Shown here: positions 8,009 to 16,682 of the stretch, piece by piece
Layout of the letters: every line of letters starts with the position of its first letter
Numbering within the stretch: position 1 is the first letter of the stretch
Origin: Pelagicoccus sp. SDUM812005
GTDB lineage: Bacteria > Verrucomicrobiota > Verrucomicrobiia > Opitutales > Opitutaceae
Assembly (NCBI RefSeq): GCF_031127875.1
Contig: NZ_JARXIA010000019.1
Span: forward strand, 1-64,000
DNA: 64,000 nucleotides
Direction of reading: 5' to 3'
Notes under the pieces: model-generated
Databases searched by the model: none
What the model was told of the DNA's origin: nothing
Seen by the model: only the letters and a program-made list of their open reading frames with translations
Position numbers and translations under genes: made by a program

Positions 8009-8744
8009 GCGTCGATTACTCATCCTCTGGTTTGCGTCCTCCTTGTTGGTAGGCTTGCTGACCCAGCCCTTAAGGCAGGGAGCCGTCGCCCGCGCGGAGT
8101 CCGGCGAGTCGTTGGCCTCGCTGGCGGATGGCTTGGGACAGGGAATCACCTTCGCCGCGCTCGGCGGTTATCGGACCATTGCAGCCAACTTCGTTTGGAT
8201 CAGCATGTACGGGGACTGGCGGTACCGGCTAAAGGGCGAGGTATTGGAAAAGATGCAGCTGGCGGTTTCCTTGAATCCGGATTCCGTATACTTTTGGGTG
8301 GATGGCTCGCGCATCATCGCCAACGACATGCCGGTTTGGCAGGTGGGCGACGATTTGATGGAGTCGCTTTTCGAAAGCGAAGAGGGGATCGCCATCCGCA
8401 AGGCTTATGGAGAGCAGGCTTTGGCGTTCCTCGAGCAAGCTCCAAGGGCGGTGGCCCAGCGGGTGCCGGTGCTAGTGGAAAAGGCGTCGATCTGCTGGCA
8501 GCGCTTGGCCGATCTCGACCGGGCTTTGGTCTATTTCAAGCAAGCTGTGGAAAAGGAAGACGTGCCCAACCATATTTGTCGCGTCTATGCGGAGATATTG
8601 GTCAAGAATGGCGAGGTTAAGAAGGCTTACGAGTATTTGAAAAGCCATTACGCGGGTTTGTCGGACGATGACCGGACCGCATTGAAGCCCTTCGTGGCGC
8701 GTCGCATCGAAGAGCTGAAGGCGAAACTGGAGAGCGGTTCCTGA
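7998..8744 (+). CDS. membrane-anchored TPR-like protein linked to the ABC transporter
   Basis: A 248-residue protein starting with GTG at 7998, inside the end of the permease gene. One N-terminal hydrophobic helix (about residues 5-21) could be a signal anchor. The block GQGITFAALGGYRTIAANFVWI resembles the conserved segment of a family found beside ABC exporters in Planctomycetes and Verrucomicrobia. Residues 120-240 contain TPR-like helix pairs (DRALVYFKQAVEKEDVPNHI, GEVKKAYEYLKSHY). Function is unknown. The tight overlap suggests it works with the transporter. Confidence 0.75.
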   Translation: MNFKRRLLILWFASSLLVGLLTQPLRQGAVARAESGESLASLADGLGQGITFAALGGYRTIAANFVWISMYGDWRYRLKGEVLEKMQLAVSLNPDSVYFWVDGSRIIANDMPVWQVGDDLMESLFESEEGIAIRKAYGEQALAFLEQAPRAVAQRVPVLVEKASICWQRLADLDRALVYFKQAVEKEDVPNHICRVYAEILVKNGEVKKAYEYLKSHYAGLSDDDRTALKPFVARRIEELKAKLESGS

Positions 8745-8798
8745 AGCGATTCTCTTGGCTTGCCCTCGCGCCAGCTTGCTGGAGTATTTGCCCAGACT

Positions 8799-9401
8799 AT
8801 GGACGAGAATCTACATCCCATTTCTGACAGGTTGCTAACGCAGGCGGATCGCGAGTTGTCGCTTGGACAAAAGGGCAAGGTCGTTTGGCTTTGCGGCCTG
8901 TCGGGTTCGGGCAAGAGCACCCTTGCCATTGCCTTGGAAAAGACGCTGCACCAAAAAGGAAAGCACGTGTACGTGCTGGATGGAGACAATATCCGCACGG
9001 GACTGAACGCTGGCTTGGGATTTTCGGACGACGACCGTCGCGAAAACATCCGTCGCATCGCTGAAGTATCCAAGCTTTTCGCGGATGCGGGCATGATCAC
9101 GCTTAACTCCTTCATTACTCCGACCGAGGAGCTCCGCGCTTTGGCTCGGGAGATTATCGGCAAGGAAAACTTGATCGAGGTCTACGTGAAAGCGTCCTTC
9201 GAAACGTGCAAGCAGCGGGATGTGAAAGGGCTGTACGCTAAGATGGAGAAAGGGCTCGTTCCGAATTTTACGGGGAAGGATTCTGGCTTCGAAGAGCCGC
9301 AGGTCACGGATTTGCTGATCGATACGGAAGCTCAGACGGTGGAGGAATCGTTGGCGGCATTGGTCGATTTCGTATCTCCGCGGGTTGAGCGAAGCGAATA
9401 G
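8799..9401 (+). CDS. cysC: adenylylsulfate (APS) kinase
   Basis: Phosphorylates adenosine 5'-phosphosulfate to PAPS, the activated sulfate used for sulfate reduction or sulfotransfer. The ATP-binding P-loop is GLSGSGKST (residues 33-41). The family block DGDNIRTGLNAGLGFSDDDR, followed by ENIRRIAEVSKLFADAG, is unmistakable, as are ITPTEELR and KGLYAKMEKG. The length of 200 residues is normal. The ATG at 8799 is preferred over the in-frame TTG at 8760. No other sulfate-assimilation gene is in the window, so the PAPS use is unknown. It sits 15 bases before a coiled-coil membrane protein gene. Confidence 0.95.
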   Translation: MDENLHPISDRLLTQADRELSLGQKGKVVWLCGLSGSGKSTLAIALEKTLHQKGKHVYVLDGDNIRTGLNAGLGFSDDDRRENIRRIAEVSKLFADAGMITLNSFITPTEELRALAREIIGKENLIEVYVKASFETCKQRDVKGLYAKMEKGLVPNFTGKDSGFEEPQVTDLLIDTEAQTVEESLAALVDFVSPRVERSE

Positions 9402-9416
9402 GCTAACCTGTTCTTT

Positions 9417-10817
9417 ATGCCGCTGATTTTCCTGAAGCTTGCCAAGTGGGTCCTGAGTAAGGGGATTGTCTTGGCGGTGGTCGGAGGATTGGCTGTAGGC
9501 GCCTTTGCCCTCTGGATGTATGTCCAGAAGAGCTACCATTCGGAAGGATCTCGGGTTAGCGAGCTGGCTCAGCTGCAGGAGAGGGCGTCGCTGCTCTACA
9601 CGGAGCTGGAGTCGGCCCACAAGCGGCTGATAGAGCTTGGCGAGGAGATCGAGGAAACCCGCAAGCGCATCGAAGCGGCGAATAAGGTGATCGAGTACTT
9701 CGACGGCATTTTGAACCGTATCGAAAGATTCATTACGATGAGCGCCGCGGAGCGGGCGGAAAGCGAACGGAAGCTGCAGGAGGCCAAGGCGGAACGGAGC
9801 TCCTTGACGGATGCTCGGAAGTTGTTGGTCAACGAACAGTCCGAGCTGCGAGTGAAGCGGATCACGTACAGCGAGGAGGCGAAGGCGCTGGAGGCGCGGA
9901 TCGGTAAGCTTGAAGGCGAGGCCTCGGGCTTTGTCGAGCATTTGGAGAAGGCGTGGACGCTCCTGAAACCCTACCTCTTGGTGGCCCTGGCGAGCGCGAT
10001 ACTCCTGCCGATCGCGTGGAAGCTCTTTGCGTTCTATGTTTGGGCACCGCTGCTTTCGCTCTCGGGGCCGATTCGCTTGATTGACGAAACCTTGCCGAGC
10101 GCCTCGCTGGGCGATTCTGGTGTCTCTGCTCGCGTGAGTCTGGCGGATGGCGAACGCCTTTGGGTAAAGGAGTCTTACCTGCAGGCTTCGGACGAGAGCT
10201 TGAAGCGGAAGACGCGGTTCATCTTGGACTGGAGTATCCCCGCGACCTGCTTGGCGGCGGGCTTGGTGGAGCTGGTGGAGCTGCGGGCTCTGGAAGGCGT
10301 CGGCGGGCAGGTGACGGTCTCTCCCCAGCGAAAGGCGGAGTTGGAGGTGGCGATCGTCGAAATCCCGGAAGGCGGGCAGATGGTCGTGCGTCCCAGCAGC
10401 ATCGCCGGTTTGGTTTCTCGCTCCGGCAAGCCAGTTGATATCAAGCGGCGGTGGCGACTCTTTCATCCGCAGGCGTGGCTGACCTTCCAGTTCCGCTACT
10501 TCGTGTTCCAGGGCGAATGCTCGCTGATCGTTTCGGGGATCCGAGGCGTTCGTTTCGAAGCGATGGATACGGATACGGCCCAAGGCCGGCGTTCCAACCA
10601 GATCGCTACCATCGGTTTTACTCCAGATCTTGGATACGGCGTAGTGCGGGCGGAGACGTTTTGGGGGTACTTCCGCGGCTACAATCCGCTCTTCGACGAC
10701 GTTTTTCGCGGAAAAGGCGCCTTTCTTTGCCAGGAGATCTCCGAGGAGGAGGCCAGCCAGGCGTCTCGGTTTTGGAGCGGCGTGTGGAATGGCCTGCTGA
10801 AGGTTTTGGGCGTATGA
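9417..10817 (+). CDS. membrane protein with long coiled coil and C-terminal beta-rich domain
   Basis: A 466-residue protein of unknown function. It has a first membrane helix at about 15-36, then a charged coiled coil at about 45-178 and a second membrane helix at about 184-210. The final 250 residues are mainly beta-strand, with repeated pieces such as ERLWVKESYLQ, GQMVVRPSSIAGLVS and GECSLIVSGIRGVRFEA. This tail recalls AIM24/TraT-like beta-helix proteins, but that is a weak visual match. The coiled coil would sit on one side of the membrane between the two helices. It follows cysC closely and is probably in the same transcript. Confidence 0.7.
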   Translation: MPLIFLKLAKWVLSKGIVLAVVGGLAVGAFALWMYVQKSYHSEGSRVSELAQLQERASLLYTELESAHKRLIELGEEIEETRKRIEAANKVIEYFDGILNRIERFITMSAAERAESERKLQEAKAERSSLTDARKLLVNEQSELRVKRITYSEEAKALEARIGKLEGEASGFVEHLEKAWTLLKPYLLVALASAILLPIAWKLFAFYVWAPLLSLSGPIRLIDETLPSASLGDSGVSARVSLADGERLWVKESYLQASDESLKRKTRFILDWSIPATCLAAGLVELVELRALEGVGGQVTVSPQRKAELEVAIVEIPEGGQMVVRPSSIAGLVSRSGKPVDIKRRWRLFHPQAWLTFQFRYFVFQGECSLIVSGIRGVRFEAMDTDTAQGRRSNQIATIGFTPDLGYGVVRAETFWGYFRGYNPLFDDVFRGKGAFLCQEISEEEASQASRFWSGVWNGLLKVLGV

Positions 10818-10920
10818 GCTGCGGAACCTTCCGTTCTCCATGTTTAGCTTTGATACTGCCAGCGCAACTGGCTTCATTGTTGGCGTACCTCCTGCTATTC
10901 GATTGCTCGACCCTTTGCCT

Positions 10921-12192
10921 ATGAAAATTTCCAACCAGAAACTGACTCGCAACATTCTAATCGCCATGGTCCTAGGCTTGTTCTTGGGGATCGTGATAAA
11001 TGTCACGGGCTTGCAGGAGAATGCCTTCGTGAGCGATCACATCCTGAATGGAGCATTGGGAGTCGTAGGGGACGTTTTTATCCGTTCCTTGAAGCTTTTG
11101 GTAGTCCCTTTGGTTTTCGTGTCCTTGGTGTGCGGTACGGCTGCGATGGATGACGTGCGTAAGCTGGGGAAGATTGGGCTCAAGACGGTGTCGCTGTATT
11201 TGCTGACGACCTGTATCGCCATCTCCATCGCGATGATGTTGGCGTTCATCTTCAAGCCGGGCGTCGGGGTGACCCCTTCTGGCGTGGAAGATTATGTCGC
11301 TGTGGAAGCTCCCACGATCTGGCAGGTCCTTACGAACATGTTTCCTACGAATCCCGTGAGCGCCATGGCGGAGGGCAATATGCTGCAAATCATCGTATTC
11401 GCGATCTTGTTCGGCTTGGCGATGGTTGTATCCGGAAAGGCAGGACAGCGGATCCTGGACATTTTTTCCGATTTGAACGAAATCGTGCTCAACCTCGTTC
11501 TGGTGCTGATGTTGATCGCTCCCTTTGGCGTTTTCGCTAAAATCACGATCGTCTTCGCGGACCAGGGAATCGCGGCGATCGTGGAGCTAGGGAAGTATTT
11601 CTTGCTGGTGATCCTCGCGTTGGTGATCCATGCGGTCATCGTCTATCCGCTGCTTTTGAAGAGCCTGAGCGGATTAAGTCCGTTCCAGTTCCTCAGGAAT
11701 TTCTACAAGGTTCAGATCTTCGCGTTCAGCACGGCGAGCAGCAACGCGACGCTGCCAGTGACCTTGGAAACGGCCGAGAAGAAGTTGGGGGTCAGCAATT
11801 CGACGGCATCCTTTACCATCCCGCTCGGGGCCACCATCAATATGGACGGGACCGCGATCATGCAAGGCGTGGCCACGGTGTTCATCGCACAGCTTTCCGG
11901 CGTGGACCTGAGCTTCGGTCAGATCCTCATGGTGGTGGTGACGGCCACCTTGGCTTCGGTGGGTACCGCGGGCGTGCCGGGCGTGGGCTTGATCATGTTG
12001 GCGATGGTGCTGAACCAAGTCGGTCTTCCGGTCGAAAAGGTCAGCCTGATCGTAGGGATCGACCGAGTCCTCGACATGCTGCGTACCGCCGTGAACGTAA
12101 CCGGCGACGCGGCGGTTACCTGTATCGTTGCGAAGAGCGAGGGGCAGCTCGACGAAGATCGCTACAACGCGGATCCGGACGCAGCCTCCTAG
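10921..12192 (+). CDS. proton/sodium:glutamate or dicarboxylate symporter (DAACS family)
   Basis: An inner-membrane symporter of 423 residues with the family motifs in order. These are the serine-rich hairpin FSTASSNATLPVT, then INMDGTAIMQG and the second hairpin VGTAGVPGVG. The substrate-binding helix DRVLDMLRTAVNVTGDA closes the set. The N-terminus NILIAMVLGLFLGIV is the usual first helix. The ATG at 10921 is preferred because the upstream in-frame ATG at 10840 adds a non-family tail. Substrate could be glutamate, aspartate or C4-dicarboxylates. Arginine in DMLRTAVNV is a feature shared by many members of the family. Confidence 0.93.
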   Translation: MKISNQKLTRNILIAMVLGLFLGIVINVTGLQENAFVSDHILNGALGVVGDVFIRSLKLLVVPLVFVSLVCGTAAMDDVRKLGKIGLKTVSLYLLTTCIAISIAMMLAFIFKPGVGVTPSGVEDYVAVEAPTIWQVLTNMFPTNPVSAMAEGNMLQIIVFAILFGLAMVVSGKAGQRILDIFSDLNEIVLNLVLVLMLIAPFGVFAKITIVFADQGIAAIVELGKYFLLVILALVIHAVIVYPLLLKSLSGLSPFQFLRNFYKVQIFAFSTASSNATLPVTLETAEKKLGVSNSTASFTIPLGATINMDGTAIMQGVATVFIAQLSGVDLSFGQILMVVVTATLASVGTAGVPGVGLIMLAMVLNQVGLPVEKVSLIVGIDRVLDMLRTAVNVTGDAAVTCIVAKSEGQLDEDRYNADPDAAS

Positions 12193-12216
12193 CTTGGAGA
12201 TTCGTTAGCTTTCGCT

Positions 12217-14220
12217 ATGGGGTTGTTTAAGCTCAATTCAGAGTACCAGCCGATGGGCGACCAGCCCGAGGCGATCGAAGCCTTGCTGAAGTCGCTTCGA
12301 GCGGGGAACAAGTTTCAGACCCTTCTTGGCGTAACTGGGTCCGGCAAAACCTTTTCCATGGCGAACATCATCGCCGAGCTGGATCGGCCTGCCCTGATCA
12401 TTTCCCACAACAAGACCTTGGCGGCCCAGTTGTATTCGGAGTTCAAGCGATTCTTTCCCGAGAATGCGGTGGAGTATTTCGTGAGCTATTACGACTACTA
12501 CCAGCCGGAAGCGTACGTTCCTTCCTCGGATACCTACATCGAGAAGGATTCTTCGATCAACGACGAGATCGATCGTCTCCGCATTTCAACTACGAGCAGC
12601 TTGATCAGTCGGAGGGATGTGATCGTGATCGCGAGCGTTTCCTGTATTTACGGTCTTGGTTCGCCGGACGATTTTCAGGAGTTGATGATCCCGCTGCGCA
12701 TCGGAGAAGAGTATGGTCGGGACAAACTGCTGAACGGCTTGATCGAGATCCTCTACGAGCGGAACGATATCAACTTGGAGCGAGGGCGCTTTCGCGTGCG
12801 CGGCGATGTGGTGGACGTGATGCCGGCCTACTTGGAGAAAGGGCTGCGAGTGGAGTTCTGGGGGGACGAGATCGAGCGGATTTCGGAGTTCGATCCCTTG
12901 ACGGGCAACGTGATTCAGGAACTTGAGCAATTCGACCTGTATCCAGCGAATCAATTCGTGACCACCAAGGAAAAGATGGAGCGAGCGGTCGATGTGATCA
13001 AGGCGGAGCTCAAGGAGCGAGTGGCGGCCTTTGAGGCGAAGGGGCAGCTCCTGGAGGCTCAGCGGATTTCCATGCGGACGAACTACGATCTGGAGATGAT
13101 GCAGGAGGTCGGCTTCTGTAACGGGATCGAAAACTATTCCATGCACCTCTCCGGACGTACGCCGGGGGAAAGGCCGTTCTGCCTGATAGACTTTTTCCAG
13201 AAGGACTTTCTTACCTTTATCGACGAAAGCCACGTGACCATACCGCAGGTGGGTGCGATGTACGCGGGGGACCGCTCTCGTAAGACGACTTTGGTGGAGC
13301 ATGGGTTTCGGCTGCCGTCGGCTTTGGAGAATCGACCGATGAACTTCCAGGAGTTCATGGAGGTGACGGGACAGACCATTTACGTGACCGCCACGCCGGC
13401 GAAGTTCGAAAAGGAAAAGAGCGCGGTTGTCGCCGAGCAAGTGATTCGACCCACCGGCCTGCTTGACCCCGTGATAACCATTCGCCCGACCAAGGGGCAA
13501 GTTGAGGATCTGGTCTCGGAAATCCGCAAGGCGATCGATTCGGGGGAGCGCGTGCTAGTGACGACTTTGACCAAGCGCTTGAGCGAGGACATTACTGCTT
13601 ACTTGCGGGAGAAGGATATCAGCTTGGAGTATCTCCACTCCGACATCGACGCTCTGGAGCGGGTGGAGATCTTGCGGCGTTTGAGAGCGGGACGTTTCGA
13701 CGTATTGGTTGGGATTAACCTGTTGCGGGAGGGCCTGGACTTGCCGGAGGTTGCTCTGGTAGCCATTCTCGACGCGGACAAGGAGGGCTTCTTGAGAAGC
13801 GAAACCAGCCTGGTGCAAACCGCTGGCCGCGCCGCCCGGCATGAGAAAGGGCGAGTCATCTTTTATGCGGACGTCATTACGGACTCGATACGGCGGACCA
13901 TGGAGACCACCGAGTACCGCCGGTCCAAGCAAATCGAATACAACACGGCGCATGGAATTGTCCCGCGGAGCGTCAACCGCGGCGACCAGGAGAGCCTCCG
14001 TGAGCTCCGCGAGGAAGAGTCGGAAACTCCGCTAGTGGTTGGCGAAGACGACGACGTGCAGGCGGTTATCGACGAGCTGACGGTGGAGATGGACGAAGCG
14101 GCAGCGAAGCTTGAGTTCGAGAAGGCCGCCTTGTTGAGGGATCAGATCGATTCCTTGAAGTCGGGCGGAGCTGCTGCTCCCGCTCGGAAATCTGGTTACG
14201 GGCGTAAGCGTCGACGCTAG
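12217..14220 (+). CDS. uvrB: excinuclease ABC subunit B
   Basis: The damage-verifying helicase-like subunit of nucleotide excision repair. Walker A is GVTGSGKTFSMAN at about residue 38. The beta-hairpin that clamps DNA is YYDYYQPEAYVPSSDTYIEK. The DEAD-like box is FIDESHVT and the helicase motifs include TATPAKFE and GINLLREGLDLPEV. A UVR domain for UvrC/UvrA contact ends the protein (DEAAAKLEFEKAALLRDQI). The length of 667 residues is normal. A GGAG sits upstream of the ATG at 12217. uvrA and uvrC are not in the window. Confidence 0.97.
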   Translation: MGLFKLNSEYQPMGDQPEAIEALLKSLRAGNKFQTLLGVTGSGKTFSMANIIAELDRPALIISHNKTLAAQLYSEFKRFFPENAVEYFVSYYDYYQPEAYVPSSDTYIEKDSSINDEIDRLRISTTSSLISRRDVIVIASVSCIYGLGSPDDFQELMIPLRIGEEYGRDKLLNGLIEILYERNDINLERGRFRVRGDVVDVMPAYLEKGLRVEFWGDEIERISEFDPLTGNVIQELEQFDLYPANQFVTTKEKMERAVDVIKAELKERVAAFEAKGQLLEAQRISMRTNYDLEMMQEVGFCNGIENYSMHLSGRTPGERPFCLIDFFQKDFLTFIDESHVTIPQVGAMYAGDRSRKTTLVEHGFRLPSALENRPMNFQEFMEVTGQTIYVTATPAKFEKEKSAVVAEQVIRPTGLLDPVITIRPTKGQVEDLVSEIRKAIDSGERVLVTTLTKRLSEDITAYLREKDISLEYLHSDIDALERVEILRRLRAGRFDVLVGINLLREGLDLPEVALVAILDADKEGFLRSETSLVQTAGRAARHEKGRVIFYADVITDSIRRTMETTEYRRSKQIEYNTAHGIVPRSVNRGDQESLRELREEESETPLVVGEDDDVQAVIDELTVEMDEAAAKLEFEKAALLRDQIDSLKSGGAAAPARKSGYGRKRRR

Positions 14221-14260
14221 TTTGTTGGCTGGCCGACGCTGGTCATACTTGAGTTTCCAC

Positions 14261-14287
14261 AAAAAAAGCGGAGGCCGAAGCCTCCGC
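14261..14287 (-). terminator. intrinsic terminator of the TPR/Exb operon
   Basis: GCGGAGGC (14268-14275) and GCCTCCGC (14280-14287) form a perfect 8-bp stem with a CGAA loop. On the minus strand the stem is followed by seven T (complement of A at 14261-14267), so it ends the operon whose last gene stops at 14326. It may also act weakly on uvrB transcripts. Confidence 0.85.
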
Positions 14288-14325
14288 TGAAATTTTGACT
14301 AAGAACAAATTGTAAGTACCGAGAC

Positions 14326-15723
14326 CTAGAGGCCTTGGGATGCGATGTAGACCTTGCGGACCTGGTCGAGGTAGCGACCGATGTGGTCTTGCGGGTCGAT
14401 GACCTGTACGCGCTCGAGCAATGGGATCGCCTTGCCGAAGCGCTCGCGCGAGACGTAGGAGCGTGCCCAGGAGATGAGAGCTCGTACTTCCCAAGCGCGA
14501 ACCTTGGTGGCGCGCTCGAAGTAGAGGTCAGCTCGCGAGTAGCCGTCGGTGGTTCCCTTGCTGGAGTTGAACTCGGCGAGCAGGAGGAGGGCTTGGCCAT
14601 CCATTGGATCGCGCTCTACGAGCTTTTCTAGGATTGGGATAACCTTTTCGCCGCCGCCGGTTGCGAGCCCGATCTGGGCTTCGAAACGGAGGAGCTTGAG
14701 CGAGTTTTCGTCGGACAGCTGGTCTCCGAAGCTGGAGCGGACGTCTGCGATGACGGTCTTGGCCTGGTCGTAGGTGCCGCGAGCAGTCATGGTTTCAGCG
14801 ACGGAAACGTAGACGGACGGGTCCTGCTTGGGGTCCATCTTGATCGCGCGCTGGAAGTAGGTGAGGGCGAGATCGTTGAGGCTGCGGGACATGTAGATGT
14901 TGCCCATGAACACGAGGGACTCAGGAGTCGACTTGCCGAGGCGGTCGACGATTTCCTGGATCGCTACGGCTGTTTCCGCGTCGTCGAGACCGAGGTAGGC
15001 GTTAGCGGCGCTGGACCAGAGGATATCGTTTTCAGGATCGTCGACGAGGATCTGTTCCAGAACGGCGATGCCTTCTTCGTACTTGCTCTGTTGAAGCAAG
15101 GATTTTGCGAGTCCGACTTGCCAGTCCTTTACGTTGGGATCGAGCACGATCGCTTCGCGGTAGGCGGTCTCAGCGGAGAAGTACTTGCCGGTGTTGACGT
15201 AGCAGAGTCCGAGCAGACCCATGGTCGTGGTGTCCTTGGCTCCCAGCTCGATTGCCTTGGTGAAGTCCTTGAGGGCGGCTTCGAAGCGGCCTTCCTTGAC
15301 CTTCATGATGGCGCCGTTACGAACGGCGCGCAGGAAGCTTGGGTGCTTCTTCGCGGCGCTGTCGTAGTACTTGATCGCGTTCTTCAGGTCGCCCTTTTCG
15401 GCGTAGAAGTTAGCTGCGATAAAGTCGAACGCAGCGGTCGCGTCCGGATTGAGGGCGAGCGCATCGAGGATGGTCTTGAGGGCTGCGTCCTTGTCGTTGG
15501 TCAGCTTGAGCTGCTCGAGCACTTGCTTGACGATGACTTGCTCTTCTTCGGCGAGCTCTGGTTCGGTTTTTGCCAGCATGCTGTAAGACGCGGCGAACGT
15601 CTTGGTGATGTGTGGCTGGTTCCAGAACTCTTGGTCTGTCTTGAACTGCGCTGACAGCGACGCGGCGCCGGCGAGGCAGAGGATGCCTGTGGCGGCTATT
15701 TTGATTGTTTTGCTGCTAATCAT
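14326..15723 (-). CDS. secreted tetratricopeptide repeat protein of the Exb operon
   Basis: A 465-residue protein with a signal peptide (hydrophobic core at residues 9-22, cleavage after SLSA). TPR-like helix pairs fill most of the rest: PDATAAFDFIAANFYAEKGD, GRFEAALKDFTKAIELGAKD, SKYEEGIAVLEQILVDDPEN, NDLALTYFQRAIKMDPKQDP and others. A periplasmic scaffold role is expected. In marine Proteobacteria a TPR gene also closes DUF3450/ExbB/ExbD/TonB clusters, so it probably works with the energy-transducing complex encoded upstream on the same strand. The exact partner is unknown. Confidence 0.85.
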   Translation of the reverse strand: MISSKTIKIAATGILCLAGAASLSAQFKTDQEFWNQPHITKTFAASYSMLAKTEPELAEEEQVIVKQVLEQLKLTNDKDAALKTILDALALNPDATAAFDFIAANFYAEKGDLKNAIKYYDSAAKKHPSFLRAVRNGAIMKVKEGRFEAALKDFTKAIELGAKDTTTMGLLGLCYVNTGKYFSAETAYREAIVLDPNVKDWQVGLAKSLLQQSKYEEGIAVLEQILVDDPENDILWSSAANAYLGLDDAETAVAIQEIVDRLGKSTPESLVFMGNIYMSRSLNDLALTYFQRAIKMDPKQDPSVYVSVAETMTARGTYDQAKTVIADVRSSFGDQLSDENSLKLLRFEAQIGLATGGGEKVIPILEKLVERDPMDGQALLLLAEFNSSKGTTDGYSRADLYFERATKVRAWEVRALISWARSYVSRERFGKAIPLLERVQVIDPQDHIGRYLDQVRKVYIASQGL

Positions 15724-15758
15724 TTTAACTGCTTTTCTTTAAATTTAAGTGGTTGGTC

Positions 15759-16169
15759 TTATTCGGATACGGCTTTCATGGTTACCTGCGGGGCTCCGCC
15801 GGATTCGCACTCGTCCATTACTGCGACGACTAGGCTCATGCGGGCGTTGGGCTCCACGTTGACCGTGATCGGGTGCTCGTCTTGGCGCATGGCAGGTTGA
15901 ACGATGCCGCGGACGGCTCCGATTCCTACGTCTTGGTCCTTGTAGATTACCTGGCCGTTGGCGCGAACTAGGAAGCTGACGAGTTCCTTGTCCTCGTCGT
16001 TTTCTGGGTTGCTGGTCGGGTCGGGCGTGTTTGCGGCCAGACCGGACTCCTCGACAAACACCGTCGTGACGATGAAGAAGATCAGGAGAATGAATACCAT
16101 GTCGATCAACGGGGAGATGTTGATGTCGGTGGTATCGTCGCCCGAGGTTAGGTTTCTGCGGTTTCTCAT
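15759..16169 (-). CDS. exbD: ExbD/TolR-family protein, second copy
   Basis: A 136-residue inner-membrane protein with one helix and a periplasmic domain. The essential proton-relay Asp23 lies in the segment DINISPLIDMVFILL. The periplasmic part ends in DECESGGAPQVTMKAVSE, the usual last strand of the ExbD domain. With ExbB it forms a channel that turns proton flow into mechanical work on TonB-like proteins. It follows the first exbD gene after 12 bases. Its membrane segment is identical to that of the first copy, whereas the periplasmic halves differ. Confidence 0.92.
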   Translation of the reverse strand: MRNRRNLTSGDDTTDINISPLIDMVFILLIFFIVTTVFVEESGLAANTPDPTSNPENDEDKELVSFLVRANGQVIYKDQDVGIGAVRGIVQPAMRQDEHPITVNVEPNARMSLVVAVMDECESGGAPQVTMKAVSE

Positions 16170-16181
16170 TTCTCTTCCGTC

Positions 16182-16589
16182 CTATTTCAGTGTTGAAACG
16201 TAGATGCGGCGGGCCTTGGCCAGCTTGCACTCGTCCACGAGACGGACAACCGTCCCGGCTTGCGCGTTCTGATCCGCTTGGATAATTACTGGGAATTCTT
16301 CGTTGCCCGCGAGGACTCTACGAACCTGGGAGCGAATGCCGCCGAGCCCGTAGTCTCTTCCTCCGTAGAAGATGTTGTTCTGGTCCGTTACGGCTATCAG
16401 AATGACGTTCTTCGGCAGGTCGATGGAGTTGATGGCGGAAGGCTTTTCGATCTCCACGCCTGGCTCCTTGACGAATACAGTAGTTACGATGAAGAAGATC
16501 AGAAGAATGAACACCATATCGATCAGCGGAGAGATATTGATATCGTCTGCTGGTTCACCCGCGGAGCGGGCTCTCTTATTTTTCATCAT
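16182..16589 (-). CDS. exbD: ExbD/TolR-family protein, first copy
   Basis: A 135-residue single-helix inner-membrane protein with the conserved Asp24 in the helix and a periplasmic domain ending in VRLVDECKLAKARRIYVST. An AGAAGGA ribosome site precedes the double ATG at 16589/16586. It lies between exbB and the second exbD. Tandem exbD genes are common in such clusters and may form a hetero-dimer in the ExbB pore. Confidence 0.92.
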   Translation of the reverse strand: MMKNKRARSAGEPADDINISPLIDMVFILLIFFIVTTVFVKEPGVEIEKPSAINSIDLPKNVILIAVTDQNNIFYGGRDYGLGGIRSQVRRVLAGNEEFPVIIQADQNAQAGTVVRLVDECKLAKARRIYVSTLK

Positions 16590-16682
16590 GGTCGTTTAAT
16601 TCCTTCTGTTTGAATCCTGTTTTCGCTGGGCGGCTTGCGCTTGGGCGAGCCGCCAGCAATGAACTCAGGTCAGATTGATCTT

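Noticed and set aside
8835-11006. 723-residue open frame on the minus strand across cysC and the coiled-coil membrane protein gene
   Set aside because: It is antisense to two well supported genes, has low-complexity Arg/Leu/Gln composition and no recognisable domain. It is a frame shadow in GC-rich DNA.
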